Positions 1 through 7,751 of a DNA stretch of 47,278 bases are shown here, piece by piece. The position numbers were made by a program, and so were the translations under genes. The notes under the pieces were generated by a model, which did not search any database, had not been told where the DNA came from, and saw only the letters and a program-made list of their open reading frames with translations. Location of the stretch: the NCBI GenBank assembly GCA_946414395.1, contig CAMKOE010000018.1, positions 1 to 47,278 of the forward strand, in the 5' to 3' direction. This stretch comes from an uncultured Porphyromonadaceae bacterium. GTDB taxonomy: Bacteria; Bacteroidota; Bacteroidia; Bacteroidales; Muribaculaceae. Position 1 is the stretch's first letter. The number at the start of each line of letters is the position of its first letter.

Positions 1-109
1 GCTTGTTCTCGAAGGTCTCGAGCACATCGGGGCGGTAGTCAAACTCATAGGTCGTACCCTGGTTGCCCAGTAGCGTCACACCCTCGAGTTCCTTTTCGTT
101 TCTTGACAT
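1..109 (-). CDS. queF: NADPH-dependent 7-cyano-7-deazaguanine (preQ0) reductase QueF, N-terminal fragment
   Basis: Only the first 36 codons are inside the window; the gene continues off the left edge. The translation starts [18 protein letters not shown] and goes on [18 protein letters not shown], which matches the usual start of short, single-domain bacterial QueF. The family reduces preQ0 to preQ1 in cytosolic queuosine biosynthesis. The catalytic Cys and Asp lie outside the window, so activity cannot be judged. A -7 promoter box sits 33 bases upstream of the ATG. Identification rests on a short but characteristic stretch. Confidence 0.82.
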   Translation of the reverse strand, partial: MSRNEKELEGVTLLGNQGTTYEFDYRPDVLETFENK

Positions 110-141
110 ATTCAATTTTCTATTGTAATTTTTTCGGACTG

Positions 142-173
142 CAAAAGTAGTGCAAACCGACCACAAAAACAAA
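142..173 (-). promoter_or_regulatory. Bacteroidetes-type promoter of queF
   Basis: Read on the minus strand, TACTTTTG (142-149) matches the -7 consensus TAnnTTTG. A TTTG -33 box (170-173) lies 20 bases upstream. The queF start codon follows about 33 bases downstream of the -7 box. Confidence 0.75.
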
Positions 174-200
174 TTTACGGGAGACGATATGCAAGGGAAA

Positions 201-260
201 GGTTTCCGGTGGCGGGCAGCGGCGGGCTGTCGCCTCGCTCGTGTCCTGCCACCGGAAACC
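201..260 (-). terminator. Long GC-rich hairpin downstream of the mosaic secreted protein
   Basis: Arms 201-213 (GGTTTCCGGTGGC) and 248-260 are perfectly complementary over 13 bp. They enclose a GC-rich segment that could form a smaller inner hairpin. On the minus strand the stem is followed only by TTTCCC rather than a clean U-run. It ends the 284-2713 gene as a likely terminator, but a REP-like palindrome is an alternative. Confidence 0.5.
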
Positions 261-283
261 ACACGGTTCTTTTAAGGGATGAA

Positions 284-2713
284 CTATAGGGCTAGGCGGA
301 AGCCTAAGACGAAGTCACTATAGTCAGCAGACGCATGTTCACGGAACCAAACACGATGGACGGCCGCAGCATTGAAGAATGCTCCACCACGGGCGATTCG
401 TTCTGTACCTGATGTGGGGCCTGTCGGGTTGGTCTGGGCTTCGGCGCTGTACGCTCCATAATAATCGTTACACCATTCCCAGACATTACCGCTCATGTCA
501 TACAGGCCCAACTCGTTGGGCGACTTTTGCCCCACAGGTTTAGTAGTATTTGAACTGTTATTTCTATTCCATGCCACATCATTGATGGTGTCGCTGCCGG
601 CATACATGTATCCATGACTCATATTGCCACCACGAGCGGCGAACTCCCACTCGGCCTCGGTGGGCAGGCGGAAGGTCATGCCCGTCATCTGGTTCAGTTT
701 GGTGATGAACTGTTGGCAGTCGTCCCAGGTGACTTGCTCTACGGGTCTGTTCAGGTCACCACCGGTAAAGTAACTCGGGTTGCTGCCCATCACAGCCACC
801 CACAATGCCTGCGTCACCTCGGTTTCACCGATGCTATATGACGACAGCGTCACTTGATGGGCGGGCAAGGCTCTCTCCTCTTCGCTACTAGGAGTCTCTC
901 CAGTAAATCCCATTGTGAAGGTACCACCGAAAACAGGCACCATTTTGAAGGTCACGCCACCGATGGTGAAGGAACTCCCGGGCCAACTGCCACTCAACAG
1001 GTAGTCGATCAGGGTGGTCACGTCGCTGATGTTCACGCCGCCATCCTGGTTACAGTCAGCATTGGAGAGAATGATAGCCGAGGCATTTCCGCTCAGCAGG
1101 TAGTCGATCAGGGCCGTCACGTCGCTGATGTTCACGCTGCCATCGGCATTCACATCTCCTTGCTTCTCAATAGTGCGAATGGTGAGATTGTCCACGGCAA
1201 AGTAGTCACCCGTGGGGTTGACGCTGCTGTCCTTGGTATAGCGCCACGTGAGCGTATGGGTGCCGGGCGTGACATCCATCGTATAAGTCTCCCAGTCGTT
1301 CTGACGCGCGCCGTAAGCAAACTGGCTCACGCCATCGACGAGGAACTCACATTTGTCCCACGCTGTGCTTGAGCCCTCGCCCCAGGCCTTGAAATCAAAC
1401 GAGAGTCTGGACAAAAGGGCAACCTTAACGGTCGAGGTCATCTCAGACGTACTGTTGGCCACGCCGGCATTACCCGACATGGCATAGGTGCGGCCGCCCT
1501 CGGTCACCTCGGTCCAGGGATAGGCTCCAATGGACGTGACAGTCAAGGCGCCGTCGCTGACGGCCGCACTGAGGTCGGCACCGAAACAGACATCGTCCAC
1601 GGCAAAGTAGTCGCCAGTGGGGTTGTCGCTGCTGTCCTTGGTATATTGCCACGTGAGCGTGTGGGTGCCTGCTGTCAAAGGCACGGAATAGGTCTCCCAG
1701 TCGTTCTGACGGGCACCGTAAGCAAACCGGGTCACGCCATCGACGAGGAACTCACACTTGTCAAACGCAGTGCGCTTGCCCTCACCCCAAGCCTTGAAAT
1801 CAAAGAAGAGCGTCGTGGGACTGCTCAATGTCACCGTGGCAGCCAATACCGATGAACTGCTGGCCACGCCGGCATTGCCCGATTGGGCAAAGGTGCGGCC
1901 GCCCTCGGTCACCACCGTCCAGGGATAGTCGCCACTTGAACCGAAGTTGATGGTACCACCCTCGATGTTGAGGGCGCTACTCAACGCATCCGATTCATCG
2001 GCGAATCCCTCTACATGCGTGAACTTGTTCCAGTAATTGGTATTCTGATAGGCATTAAGAGCACTCGAGGGAACATGCAGCGTGGCTGTGGTGTAGGTGC
2101 TCTCATCAAACATCGGCTCATAGAACTCCCAAGCCTGGAGACTACGGCACGTAATGTCACTTAGGCTAGTACAGCCCTTGAAGATGTTCAAAGACCAGTC
2201 CTCAGTATTGAAACGGCAGTTCTCGCCCAGGTCAACAGTGGTGAGCGCCGAACAGTTATAGAATACCCTACCGGCCACATAGGTCACTGAATTGGGGATA
2301 ACCACTTCGGTCAAGGAGGTACAACCTCCAAAAGCATAACTACCAATGTAGGTCACCGTGTTAGGAATGGTCACCCTGGTCATGGCGCTGCAGCCCGCAA
2401 ATGCATATTCGCCGATTGTCACGACATTCTCATTGATGGTAATACTGGTGATCAGGGCACAATTCTGGAAGGCTCCCACTCCAATCTCGGTGACTCGATA
2501 GGTGGTACCTTCATTGGTAACAGTACCATAGATTTCATAAGAGCCAGAAGGTGATGCCAGCACGTGACCAACAACCTTGGCCGTGGTGCTGCTGGTGATG
2601 ACATACTGCAGATTGTAAGCAGTGAAGTCATAAGTGTCGGCGGCGCTGGCACCGAGCGCGCACGTTAACCACACCAATAGGGCGGTCAACAGATGGAGGT
2701 AATTCTTGTCCAT
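284..2713 (-). CDS. Secreted mosaic protein: BspA-type leucine-rich repeats, duplicated beta domain, dockerin-like pair, FGE/SUMF1-like domain
   Basis: An 809-residue exported protein. Residues 1-24 form a signal peptide ending ASA-A. Residues about 60-215 carry BspA-type LRR_5 repeats (AFxxCxxLTxVxIPxSVTxIG). Residues about 245-515 hold two tandem copies of a roughly 125-residue domain, each with SGNAGVA, FDFKAWGEG and ARQNDWETY. Two dockerin-like repeats (GDVNADGSVNISDVTALIDY; NQDGGVNISDVTTLIDYLL) occupy about 518-577. Residues 582-809 are formylglycine-generating-enzyme-like, with GTFTMG, RLPTEAEWEFAARGG and GNVWEWCNDYYG. The late catalytic Cys-Arg of true FGEs reads His-Arg here, so this domain probably binds rather than catalyses. 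Role is inferred to be surface adhesion or substrate binding. A promoter lies about 112 bases upstream. Confidence 0.85.
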   Translation of the reverse strand: MDKNYLHLLTALLVWLTCALGASAADTYDFTAYNLQYVITSSTTAKVVGHVLASPSGSYEIYGTVTNEGTTYRVTEIGVGAFQNCALITSITINENVVTIGEYAFAGCSAMTRVTIPNTVTYIGSYAFGGCTSLTEVVIPNSVTYVAGRVFYNCSALTTVDLGENCRFNTEDWSLNIFKGCTSLSDITCRSLQAWEFYEPMFDESTYTTATLHVPSSALNAYQNTNYWNKFTHVEGFADESDALSSALNIEGGTINFGSSGDYPWTVVTEGGRTFAQSGNAGVASSSSVLAATVTLSSPTTLFFDFKAWGEGKRTAFDKCEFLVDGVTRFAYGARQNDWETYSVPLTAGTHTLTWQYTKDSSDNPTGDYFAVDDVCFGADLSAAVSDGALTVTSIGAYPWTEVTEGGRTYAMSGNAGVANSTSEMTSTVKVALLSRLSFDFKAWGEGSSTAWDKCEFLVDGVSQFAYGARQNDWETYTMDVTPGTHTLTWRYTKDSSVNPTGDYFAVDNLTIRTIEKQGDVNADGSVNISDVTALIDYLLSGNASAIILSNADCNQDGGVNISDVTTLIDYLLSGSWPGSSFTIGGVTFKMVPVFGGTFTMGFTGETPSSEEERALPAHQVTLSSYSIGETEVTQALWVAVMGSNPSYFTGGDLNRPVEQVTWDDCQQFITKLNQMTGMTFRLPTEAEWEFAARGGNMSHGYMYAGSDTINDVAWNRNNSSNTTKPVGQKSPNELGLYDMSGNVWEWCNDYYGAYSAEAQTNPTGPTSGTERIARGGAFFNAAAVHRVWFREHASADYSDFVLGFRLAL
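1172..1960 (-). repeat. Tandem duplication of about 390 bp inside the mosaic gene
   Basis: Two adjacent segments (about 1172-1560 and 1560-1960) encode the same domain and remain very similar in DNA, for example the stretches around 1185-1270 and 1598-1670. Positions are approximate. The similarity indicates recent intragenic duplication or ongoing conversion. Confidence 0.7.
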
Positions 2714-2824
2714 AGTCGATCAATTTAAAAAGTTAATAATTATAAATCTTTTTTGTCAAATCCATTCATGGGGGCTACCGTAGGCAGATAGGTACAACTT
2801 TCAGTAAAAAGTGAAACTATGTGG

Positions 2825-2856
2825 CAAAAATACTGGAAATAATAATAAAAAGCAAG
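2825..2856 (-). promoter_or_regulatory. Promoter of the mosaic secreted protein
   Basis: The minus strand reads TATTTTTG at 2825-2832 (-7 box) with CTTG at 2853-2856 as a weak -33 box, 20 bases apart. It implies a 5' leader of roughly 100 bases. Confidence 0.6.
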
Positions 2857-2884
2857 TTTTTTCTCAATAAATCATCAAAAAAAT

Positions 2885-2966
2885 AGGCGACAATATAGAT
2901 GTTGGCCCGAACCCAGCAGGGCTAATGCGAACCTTTAGTTCGGCGAAGCCAATTACACGAATTAGT
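2885..2966 (+). repeat. Dispersed repeat, GGCCCGAACCC family, copy 1
   Basis: Positions 2893-2914 are identical over 22 bases to 47162-47183. Both copies continue with GGGCTAATGCGAA and end with a close variant of AATTACACGAATTAGT. This copy carries about 20 extra bases before the last block. No ORF is associated. Confidence 0.8.
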
Positions 2967-2982
2967 TGTGAATATTTTTCGG

Positions 2983-3183
2983 TATCAGTTCAGCGAATCA
3001 TTTCAAACTCAACCTCACGCAAAGTCGCAAAGACGCTAAGGTGTTGTTTTTAAGATATTTATAAAACATCCCACTCCTATCATAATTGCATGAATGCTGA
3101 CTTATAATTGTTATAATAGTCATTGAAATGATTATCCAAGTGATTGATTATTATATACTTAGCGCCTTAGCGACTTTGCGTGA
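2983..3183. repeat. Short element with 26-bp terminal inverted repeats
   Basis: 3015-3040 (TCACGCAAAGTCGCAAAGAC plus GCTAAG) and 3158-3183 are inverted copies matching at 24 of 26 positions, about 117 bp apart, with no ORF between. The outer left flank 2983-3024 recurs at 30009-30050 with one mismatch in 42 bases. The form resembles a MITE or a REP-like pair. No target-site duplication could be assigned. Confidence 0.75.
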
Positions 3184-3298
3184 ATTTGTGATTACGCGTT
3201 TGGGGGAATAGTTATATTTTACGTGAAATACGTTTTCAATAGTGAAATCAGCATTAAAACCAATGATGGGCCAACTGCTATATCATTCTCAAAGATTA

Positions 3299-4015
3299 TC
3301 AACATTCATTCAGCAGGTCGAGGGCATAACGTGCTGCCGACTGCCCCATGGGCGTCATCTCGTCGAGGCTGCGCAATGCCTTGAGCCTGACGGCCTCGTC
3401 AATGTCATCGCTGCAGTTGGTGAGCAGATGGCGGCTGTAGGCGACGGTGAACTCGGGATGGCCCTGGAAGGTAACCACTTGATTACCTATCCTGTAGGAC
3501 TCGTTGCGGCAGAAGTCGCTGGTGGCGCACAGCACGGCTTCGGGCGGCAAGGCCGTCACCTGGTCATGGTGACTGTAGAGCAAGCGCATCTGGCCCTCGG
3601 GGAAATAGTTTTTCATCTTCTCATCGACCACACTCGAGGCACGGACACCGGCGCCGAAACCGCCTTCATACTTCTTGACTTCACCACCCAGCGCACGCGC
3701 AATCACCTGATGGCCAAAGCACACGCCCATCAGTCTGGCACCACGGCTGTAGGCCCGCTGGATCCAATGCACCAGCGACAGGATCCACGGCTTGTCATCG
3801 TAGGCCGAATCCAGGCTGCCAGGCACCAGGTAGATCTCGTCAGCATTGATCGTGGCTGGCAACTCTCCCTGCCACGTCTGGTAGATATTATAAGATGCCT
3901 CGACACCTATCGAAGCAAACAGGTCCATGAACAGCGACTCATAGTTAGGGATAAATACAGGCAACCGTCCAGGGAAGGTGTCACACAACAGGATGTTGAT
4001 GCAGCGAGGCGTCAT
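3299..4015 (-). CDS. Class I glutamine amidotransferase-domain protein
   Basis: A 238-residue stand-alone GATase1 protein. The nucleophile elbow GVCFGHQ places catalytic Cys99, and GHPEF supplies His186 and Glu188, so the triad is intact. Length and motifs fit the 'type 1 glutamine amidotransferase' group resembling the glutaminase half of GMP synthase, without a synthetase domain. The physiological acceptor of ammonia is unknown, and some members instead hydrolyse gamma-glutamyl compounds. The start overlaps the stop of the upstream HD gene (ATGA, 4012-4015), so the two are translationally coupled and probably act together. Confidence 0.8.
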   Translation of the reverse strand: MTPRCINILLCDTFPGRLPVFIPNYESLFMDLFASIGVEASYNIYQTWQGELPATINADEIYLVPGSLDSAYDDKPWILSLVHWIQRAYSRGARLMGVCFGHQVIARALGGEVKKYEGGFGAGVRASSVVDEKMKNYFPEGQMRLLYSHHDQVTALPPEAVLCATSDFCRNESYRIGNQVVTFQGHPEFTVAYSRHLLTNCSDDIDEAVRLKALRSLDEMTPMGQSAARYALDLLNEC

Positions 4016-4644
4016 AACTCGTCGATTTCCTCGCCCGTGCGTTCCATGATGCTGGCGGCCAGTCCGTCGGCCGTCTGGATGATGGTCACCAGGGGATAGA
4101 GTTTTCGGGCTGCGTCATAGTTGCGCACGTCCTCATAACTGTTCTGGTTCACGCCCCAGGCGCCCATGTGCCAGCGGATGGCGAGCATCTCGTCATCGTC
4201 AAGGGGCAGACCGCTGCACAGCAGCAGGGCGAGCGACTTCTCGCCGTGTCCCATCGGGAAATTCTTGTAGGTAATCTTGTAGCCCTCGGCATCTTCCCAG
4301 ATGCCCAGCGCGTTCTTGCGCTTCTTGACCGAGCGCTTGTAGATGTCACACTTGCACACGTCGTGCAACAGGCTGGCAATGATGATGCTGTCGCGCTTCA
4401 CCTCATGCTCCAGGCTGGGCTCGATGGGCTTCATCGCTTCCCAGATGGCCAGCGCCGCCTTGCAGGTGTTGAGCGAGTGCAGGGCAAGACCGCCCTCGGT
4501 ATTCAAGTGATGGCCTGCCGAGGCGGGAGCGGTGAAAAAGCCCCATGACTCCAGGTCGCCTATCACGTCCTCGATGCCCTCGCGCCCGGTGGAACGCAAC
4601 AACTCGAGGATTTCTTCTTTACAGTTCTTATCGCTGGTTTTCAT
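4012..4644 (-). CDS. HD-domain phosphohydrolase-like protein
   Basis: A 210-residue cytosolic protein with an HD fold: His56 (LALHS), the His94-Asp95 pair in SLLHDVCK, and later MGHGEKS and AIRWHMGAWG. These residues normally bind a divalent metal and hydrolyse nucleotides or phosphomonoesters. The substrate cannot be inferred. It overlaps the amidotransferase gene by four bases. Upstream, 110 bp of simple repeat separates it from mlaF, so membership of the mla operon is uncertain. Confidence 0.75.
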   Translation of the reverse strand: MKTSDKNCKEEILELLRSTGREGIEDVIGDLESWGFFTAPASAGHHLNTEGGLALHSLNTCKAALAIWEAMKPIEPSLEHEVKRDSIIIASLLHDVCKCDIYKRSVKKRKNALGIWEDAEGYKITYKNFPMGHGEKSLALLLCSGLPLDDDEMLAIRWHMGAWGVNQNSYEDVRNYDAARKLYPLVTIIQTADGLAASIMERTGEEIDEL

Positions 4645-4659
4645 GTGATTTGCTTTAGT

Positions 4660-4754
4660 TTGAGTTTTAAGTTTTAAGTTTTAAGTTTTAAGTAATGTTA
4701 CTATCGCCTTCTATAACTTCTAACTTCTAACTCCTAGCTCCTAATTTCTAACTC
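4660..4754. repeat. TTTTAAG heptamer repeat with TTACTATCGCCT core, copy 1
   Basis: A run of tandem TTTTAAG units (about 4664-4693) is followed by TTACTATCGCCT (4698-4709) and then several CTAACTTCTAACTCC-type units. The same core, flanked by similar arms, occurs at 21156-21255. It fills the whole gap between two minus-strand genes. Confidence 0.7.
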
Positions 4755-5543
4755 CTAACTCTTCCTGTAGCCATGCTCACGGCGATACTTGCGCACGTCG
4801 CGGAACAGGTCGGTAGCATAGACGAAGTTGTTCAAGTCGTCGTTTTCCACATCATAGATCTCGTCCTTGTTGCCGATCCATCCCACATGTCCCTTGTTGA
4901 TAAACACGATGTTCTCGCCGATTCCCATCACCGAGTTCATGTCGTGGGTGTTGATGATGGTGGTGATACCAAACTCGTGGGTGATGTCGCTCAAGAGTTC
5001 GTCGATGACAATCGACGTCTTGGGGTCAAGGCCCGAGTTGGGCTCGTCACAGAAGAGGTACTTGGGATTCAACGCGATGGCGCGGGCGATGGCACACCGC
5101 TTCTGCATGCCGCCCGACAATTCGCTGGGAAACTTGTTCTCGCTGCCGGTGAGGTTCACGCGGTCGATGCAGAACTGTGCCCGGTCACGCATTTCGCCGG
5201 TACTCATCTTGCCAAACATCACCAGCGGGAACATCACGTTGCCCATCACGGTCTCGCTATCGAACAAAGCAGAGCCCTGGAAGAGCATGCCTATCTCCTT
5301 GCGCAACTCCTTGCGCTGTTTGCGGTCCATGCGCGTGATGTCACGCCCGTCATACTCGATGGAGCCCTCATCGGGGTCAAACAGGCCCACGATGTTCTTG
5401 ATCAACACCGTCTTGCCCGATCCCGACTGTCCGATGATGAGGTTTGTCTTGCCGTCATACAACTTGCAACTCACGTCGAACAAGACCTGACGTGTGCCAC
5501 CATCCTCCTTGAATGATTTGGAAATATGCTTTACTTCGATCAT
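4755..5543 (-). CDS. mlaF: ABC transporter ATP-binding protein, MlaF type
   Basis: A 262-residue ATPase with Walker A GQSGSGKT (38-45), Q-loop MLFQGSALF, signature LSGGM, Walker B YLFCDEPNSGLDP and switch His in NTHDMNS. The signature and the adjacent MlaE permease place it in the Mla/MCE phospholipid transport family, which moves lipids between inner and outer membranes. It sits four bases after mlaE. No MlaD-type MCE substrate-binding gene follows; the next gene is an HD hydrolase. Confidence 0.88.
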   Translation of the reverse strand: MIEVKHISKSFKEDGGTRQVLFDVSCKLYDGKTNLIIGQSGSGKTVLIKNIVGLFDPDEGSIEYDGRDITRMDRKQRKELRKEIGMLFQGSALFDSETVMGNVMFPLVMFGKMSTGEMRDRAQFCIDRVNLTGSENKFPSELSGGMQKRCAIARAIALNPKYLFCDEPNSGLDPKTSIVIDELLSDITHEFGITTIINTHDMNSVMGIGENIVFINKGHVGWIGNKDEIYDVENDDLNNFVYATDLFRDVRKYRREHGYRKS

Positions 5544-5547
5544 GGCT

Positions 5548-6294
5548 CTACAGTAATAACAGGGTTAAAATGACGTCGGCGACAAGAATCATGATATTGC
5601 TCATCACCACGGTGTCGGTACTGGCCTGTCCCACCTCGACCGATCCACCCTGCACCGTGTAGCCATAGTAGCAGGCGATGGTGGACATGAGGAAGGCAAA
5701 AAACAACGACTTGATCAACGCAAACCACACATACCACTCGATGAACAGGGACTGCACACCGAAGAGGTAGGTGTCTGGCTCGACAATGCCCGTGATGATG
5801 CAGATGAGCCATCCGCCAAACAGGCTGGTAGCCATACAGATAATCACCAGGAACGGCAAGATGGTGATCAATGCCAGAATCTTGGGGGCAGCCAGGAAGT
5901 TAGCGCTGTTGATGCCCATGATGTCGAGAGCGTCGATCTGCTCGGTGGCACGCATGGTGCCTATCTCACTGGCGATGTTGGACCCGATCTTTCCCGACAG
6001 AATCAGGCACAGGATTGTCGATGAGAACTCCAGCAGGATGATCTCACGCGTCGTCAATCCCACCGTGTAACGCGGCAACAGCGGGTTGGAGATATTGAGT
6101 TTGATCAGGATGGTACACAGTGAGCCGATGAACAGCGACACAATGATAATCAGGGGAATTGAGTCAATGCCCAATTTATAAATCTCGTTGAGGTAGCGCT
6201 TGAAAAAGACTTTCCACTTGTCGGGGATGGCAATGACCCTCCACATGAACATGCAGTAGTCTCCAAACTTGTCCAGCATTTTAGTCAGTAACAT
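5548..6294 (-). CDS. mlaE: ABC transporter permease, MlaE family
   Basis: A 248-residue polytopic inner membrane protein. The central segment, LSGKIGSNIASEIGTMRATEQIDALDIMGIN, is the hallmark MlaE region; several hydrophobic helices flank it. It forms the membrane part of the Mla complex with MlaF next door. A -7 box lies 23 bases upstream, so the operon starts here. Met6 is an alternative start. Confidence 0.9.
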   Translation of the reverse strand: MLLTKMLDKFGDYCMFMWRVIAIPDKWKVFFKRYLNEIYKLGIDSIPLIIIVSLFIGSLCTILIKLNISNPLLPRYTVGLTTREIILLEFSSTILCLILSGKIGSNIASEIGTMRATEQIDALDIMGINSANFLAAPKILALITILPFLVIICMATSLFGGWLICIITGIVEPDTYLFGVQSLFIEWYVWFALIKSLFFAFLMSTIACYYGYTVQGGSVEVGQASTDTVVMSNIMILVADVILTLLLL

Positions 6295-6316
6295 ACTTTT
6301 CTATTTTTTCAACCTG

Positions 6317-6324
6317 CAAAGGTA
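6317..6324 (-). promoter_or_regulatory. -7 promoter box of mlaEF
   Basis: The minus strand reads TACCTTTG. No convincing -33 box is visible. Confidence 0.6.
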
Positions 6325-6427
6325 ATAAAAACTATTCAGTCTTCGGTCCAGCGGCATCAGTTTTTAGTCATCGAGCCCTAGAAACCATAACATTGAACCG
6401 CAATTGTCATCTGCAGCCCCTCCCACC

Positions 6428-6997
6428 CTACATGAGTGAACTCTCGTCAATGAGGTTGTTGAGCATAGCATAGACGGTGAGGCCGGCGACGCTCTTGATG
6501 CCGGTCTTGTGGGTGATGTTCTTGCGGTGGCTGATGACCGTGTGGACGCTCACGTTGAGGGCATCGGCAATCTCCTTATTGGTCTTGCCCTGTGCCAGTT
6601 GCACGAGCACCGCGGTCTCGCGCTTGGTGAGTTCATAGTTGCTCCTGCCCGCATCGGCCTCGCCGGGCGATGCCTGAGCCAGCGTCTCGATGATCACGGC
6701 GCGGCTGTCGCGGATGTCAACCACGCCGTCATACTGCTTGAGGCGGTCGTGTTCCACATATTGATAGACCAGCGCTACCAGCGTCATCGTTCCCTCGTTG
6801 CGCAAGCGGGACACATGCTCGACGAGCGTGGGATTGATCAGCACAATATCAGGATGCACGGCCACCAGCCTCTCGACCAGATGGTCGGCGCTCATCTCGG
6901 GCTCCAGAACCTTGAAGCGGATCTGCCCCTCGAGGATGGACTTGAGGCCCTCGATGATGAGTTCTGAGGGCTCGACGATCAATAACCGCTGTTTCAT
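6428..6997 (-). CDS. LuxR/NarL-family regulator with degenerate receiver domain
   Basis: A 189-residue protein. Residues 1-110 look like a receiver domain, but the expected phosphoacceptor Asp is Asn55 (DIVLINP), so classical phosphorylation is unlikely. Residues about 122-185 form a LuxR-type HTH (LTKRETAVLVQLAQGKTNKE, then HTVISHRKNI). The start overlaps the stop of the hemerythrin gene (ATGA, 6994-6997). This suggests that the hemerythrin senses oxygen, NO or iron and the regulator responds, or that the two are simply co-expressed. Confidence 0.82.
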   Translation of the reverse strand: MKQRLLIVEPSELIIEGLKSILEGQIRFKVLEPEMSADHLVERLVAVHPDIVLINPTLVEHVSRLRNEGTMTLVALVYQYVEHDRLKQYDGVVDIRDSRAVIIETLAQASPGEADAGRSNYELTKRETAVLVQLAQGKTNKEIADALNVSVHTVISHRKNITHKTGIKSVAGLTVYAMLNNLIDESSLM

Positions 6998-7701
6998 GAC
7001 AAGATGGCTTTTTCGAGATGCTTAACCAGCGGCACCATAATCTTTTCCTCAATGAAGGTGTGCTTCTTGAGGTCCTCGCTCAGGCGCAGGATGTCATAGA
7101 CCACATCCAGCACGTTATCGTCATCGACCTGGGGCGGCAGGTACTTGAACACGATGTTCAACAGGTCGTCGAGTTTGCCCTCGATGTCGCTGTGGGTGTG
7201 CAGGAACTCGCCGATGCTGTAAGTCTTGTCCCGTTCGCCCGTCATCAGAGCGCGTATGTGGGGGAACACCTCGATTTCCTCATGCCGGAAGTGGGCAATG
7301 ACTTCCTGCTTGTACTCCTGGAAGAAACTGATAAACACCTGCCCGATGCGGCCCTTCAACTTCTGGGCGATGGCATCGAGGTGACGCTCGATGTGAGGCA
7401 GGCGCTTGTCCACATAATACTTGTGTGACTTCTCCAGGTAGGGCACCAGCCCGGTCATGTCGGTACCCAGGATGGTGGCCGTCGAGGGCACATAGTTATT
7501 GAAGGTATAGACGTTGCAGATGAGCAGGAAGAAGTCGGTGTCAACCCCACTGTCCTGACACACGTCGTCTATCGACCGGTCACCAAACCCCAGTGAGAGG
7601 CCCAGGCGGGTCAACAGCGTCAATAACGACGGGTGGGCGGTAATCAGGTCACTCAAGCGGGTTTCGCTGGAAAAAAGTCGCGATTTCATATTTTGTTTCA
7701 T
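6994..7701 (-). CDS. Hemerythrin HHE-domain protein with RIC/ScdA-like N-terminus
   Basis: A 235-residue protein. Residues 16-54 resemble the ScdA/RIC N-terminal module (DLITAHPSLLTLLTRLGL), but GFGD replaces the usual Cys-Cys-Gly-Gly, so the Cys pair is absent. Residues about 90-225 are a hemerythrin four-helix domain with candidate di-iron ligands His93, His137 or His140, Glu144, His148, and His residues in LHTHSD and KKHTFIEEK. Related RIC proteins repair iron-sulfur clusters damaged by NO or oxidants; here storage or sensing of O2 or NO is also possible. Met5 is an alternative start. Confidence 0.8.
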   Translation of the reverse strand: MKQNMKSRLFSSETRLSDLITAHPSLLTLLTRLGLSLGFGDRSIDDVCQDSGVDTDFFLLICNVYTFNNYVPSTATILGTDMTGLVPYLEKSHKYYVDKRLPHIERHLDAIAQKLKGRIGQVFISFFQEYKQEVIAHFRHEEIEVFPHIRALMTGERDKTYSIGEFLHTHSDIEGKLDDLLNIVFKYLPPQVDDDNVLDVVYDILRLSEDLKKHTFIEEKIMVPLVKHLEKAILS

Positions 7702-7751
7702 GTTTTGATGTTTCTATTATTCGGGATTGTCATGAATGATCCATCAGCACA

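Larger units (their letters stand above)
2714..3298. other. 585-bp intergenic region filled with dispersed repeats
   Basis: No gene is visible here. It holds the promoter of the leftward gene, a GGCCCGAACCC repeat (2885-2966) and an inverted-repeat element (2983-3183), each listed separately. The rest, about 3041-3157, is AT-rich with no recognisable signal. Confidence 0.7.

Noticed and set aside
3041-3157. Interior of the inverted-repeat element as a small gene or RNA
   Set aside because: AT-rich, no ORF of useful length, no promoter plus terminator pair.
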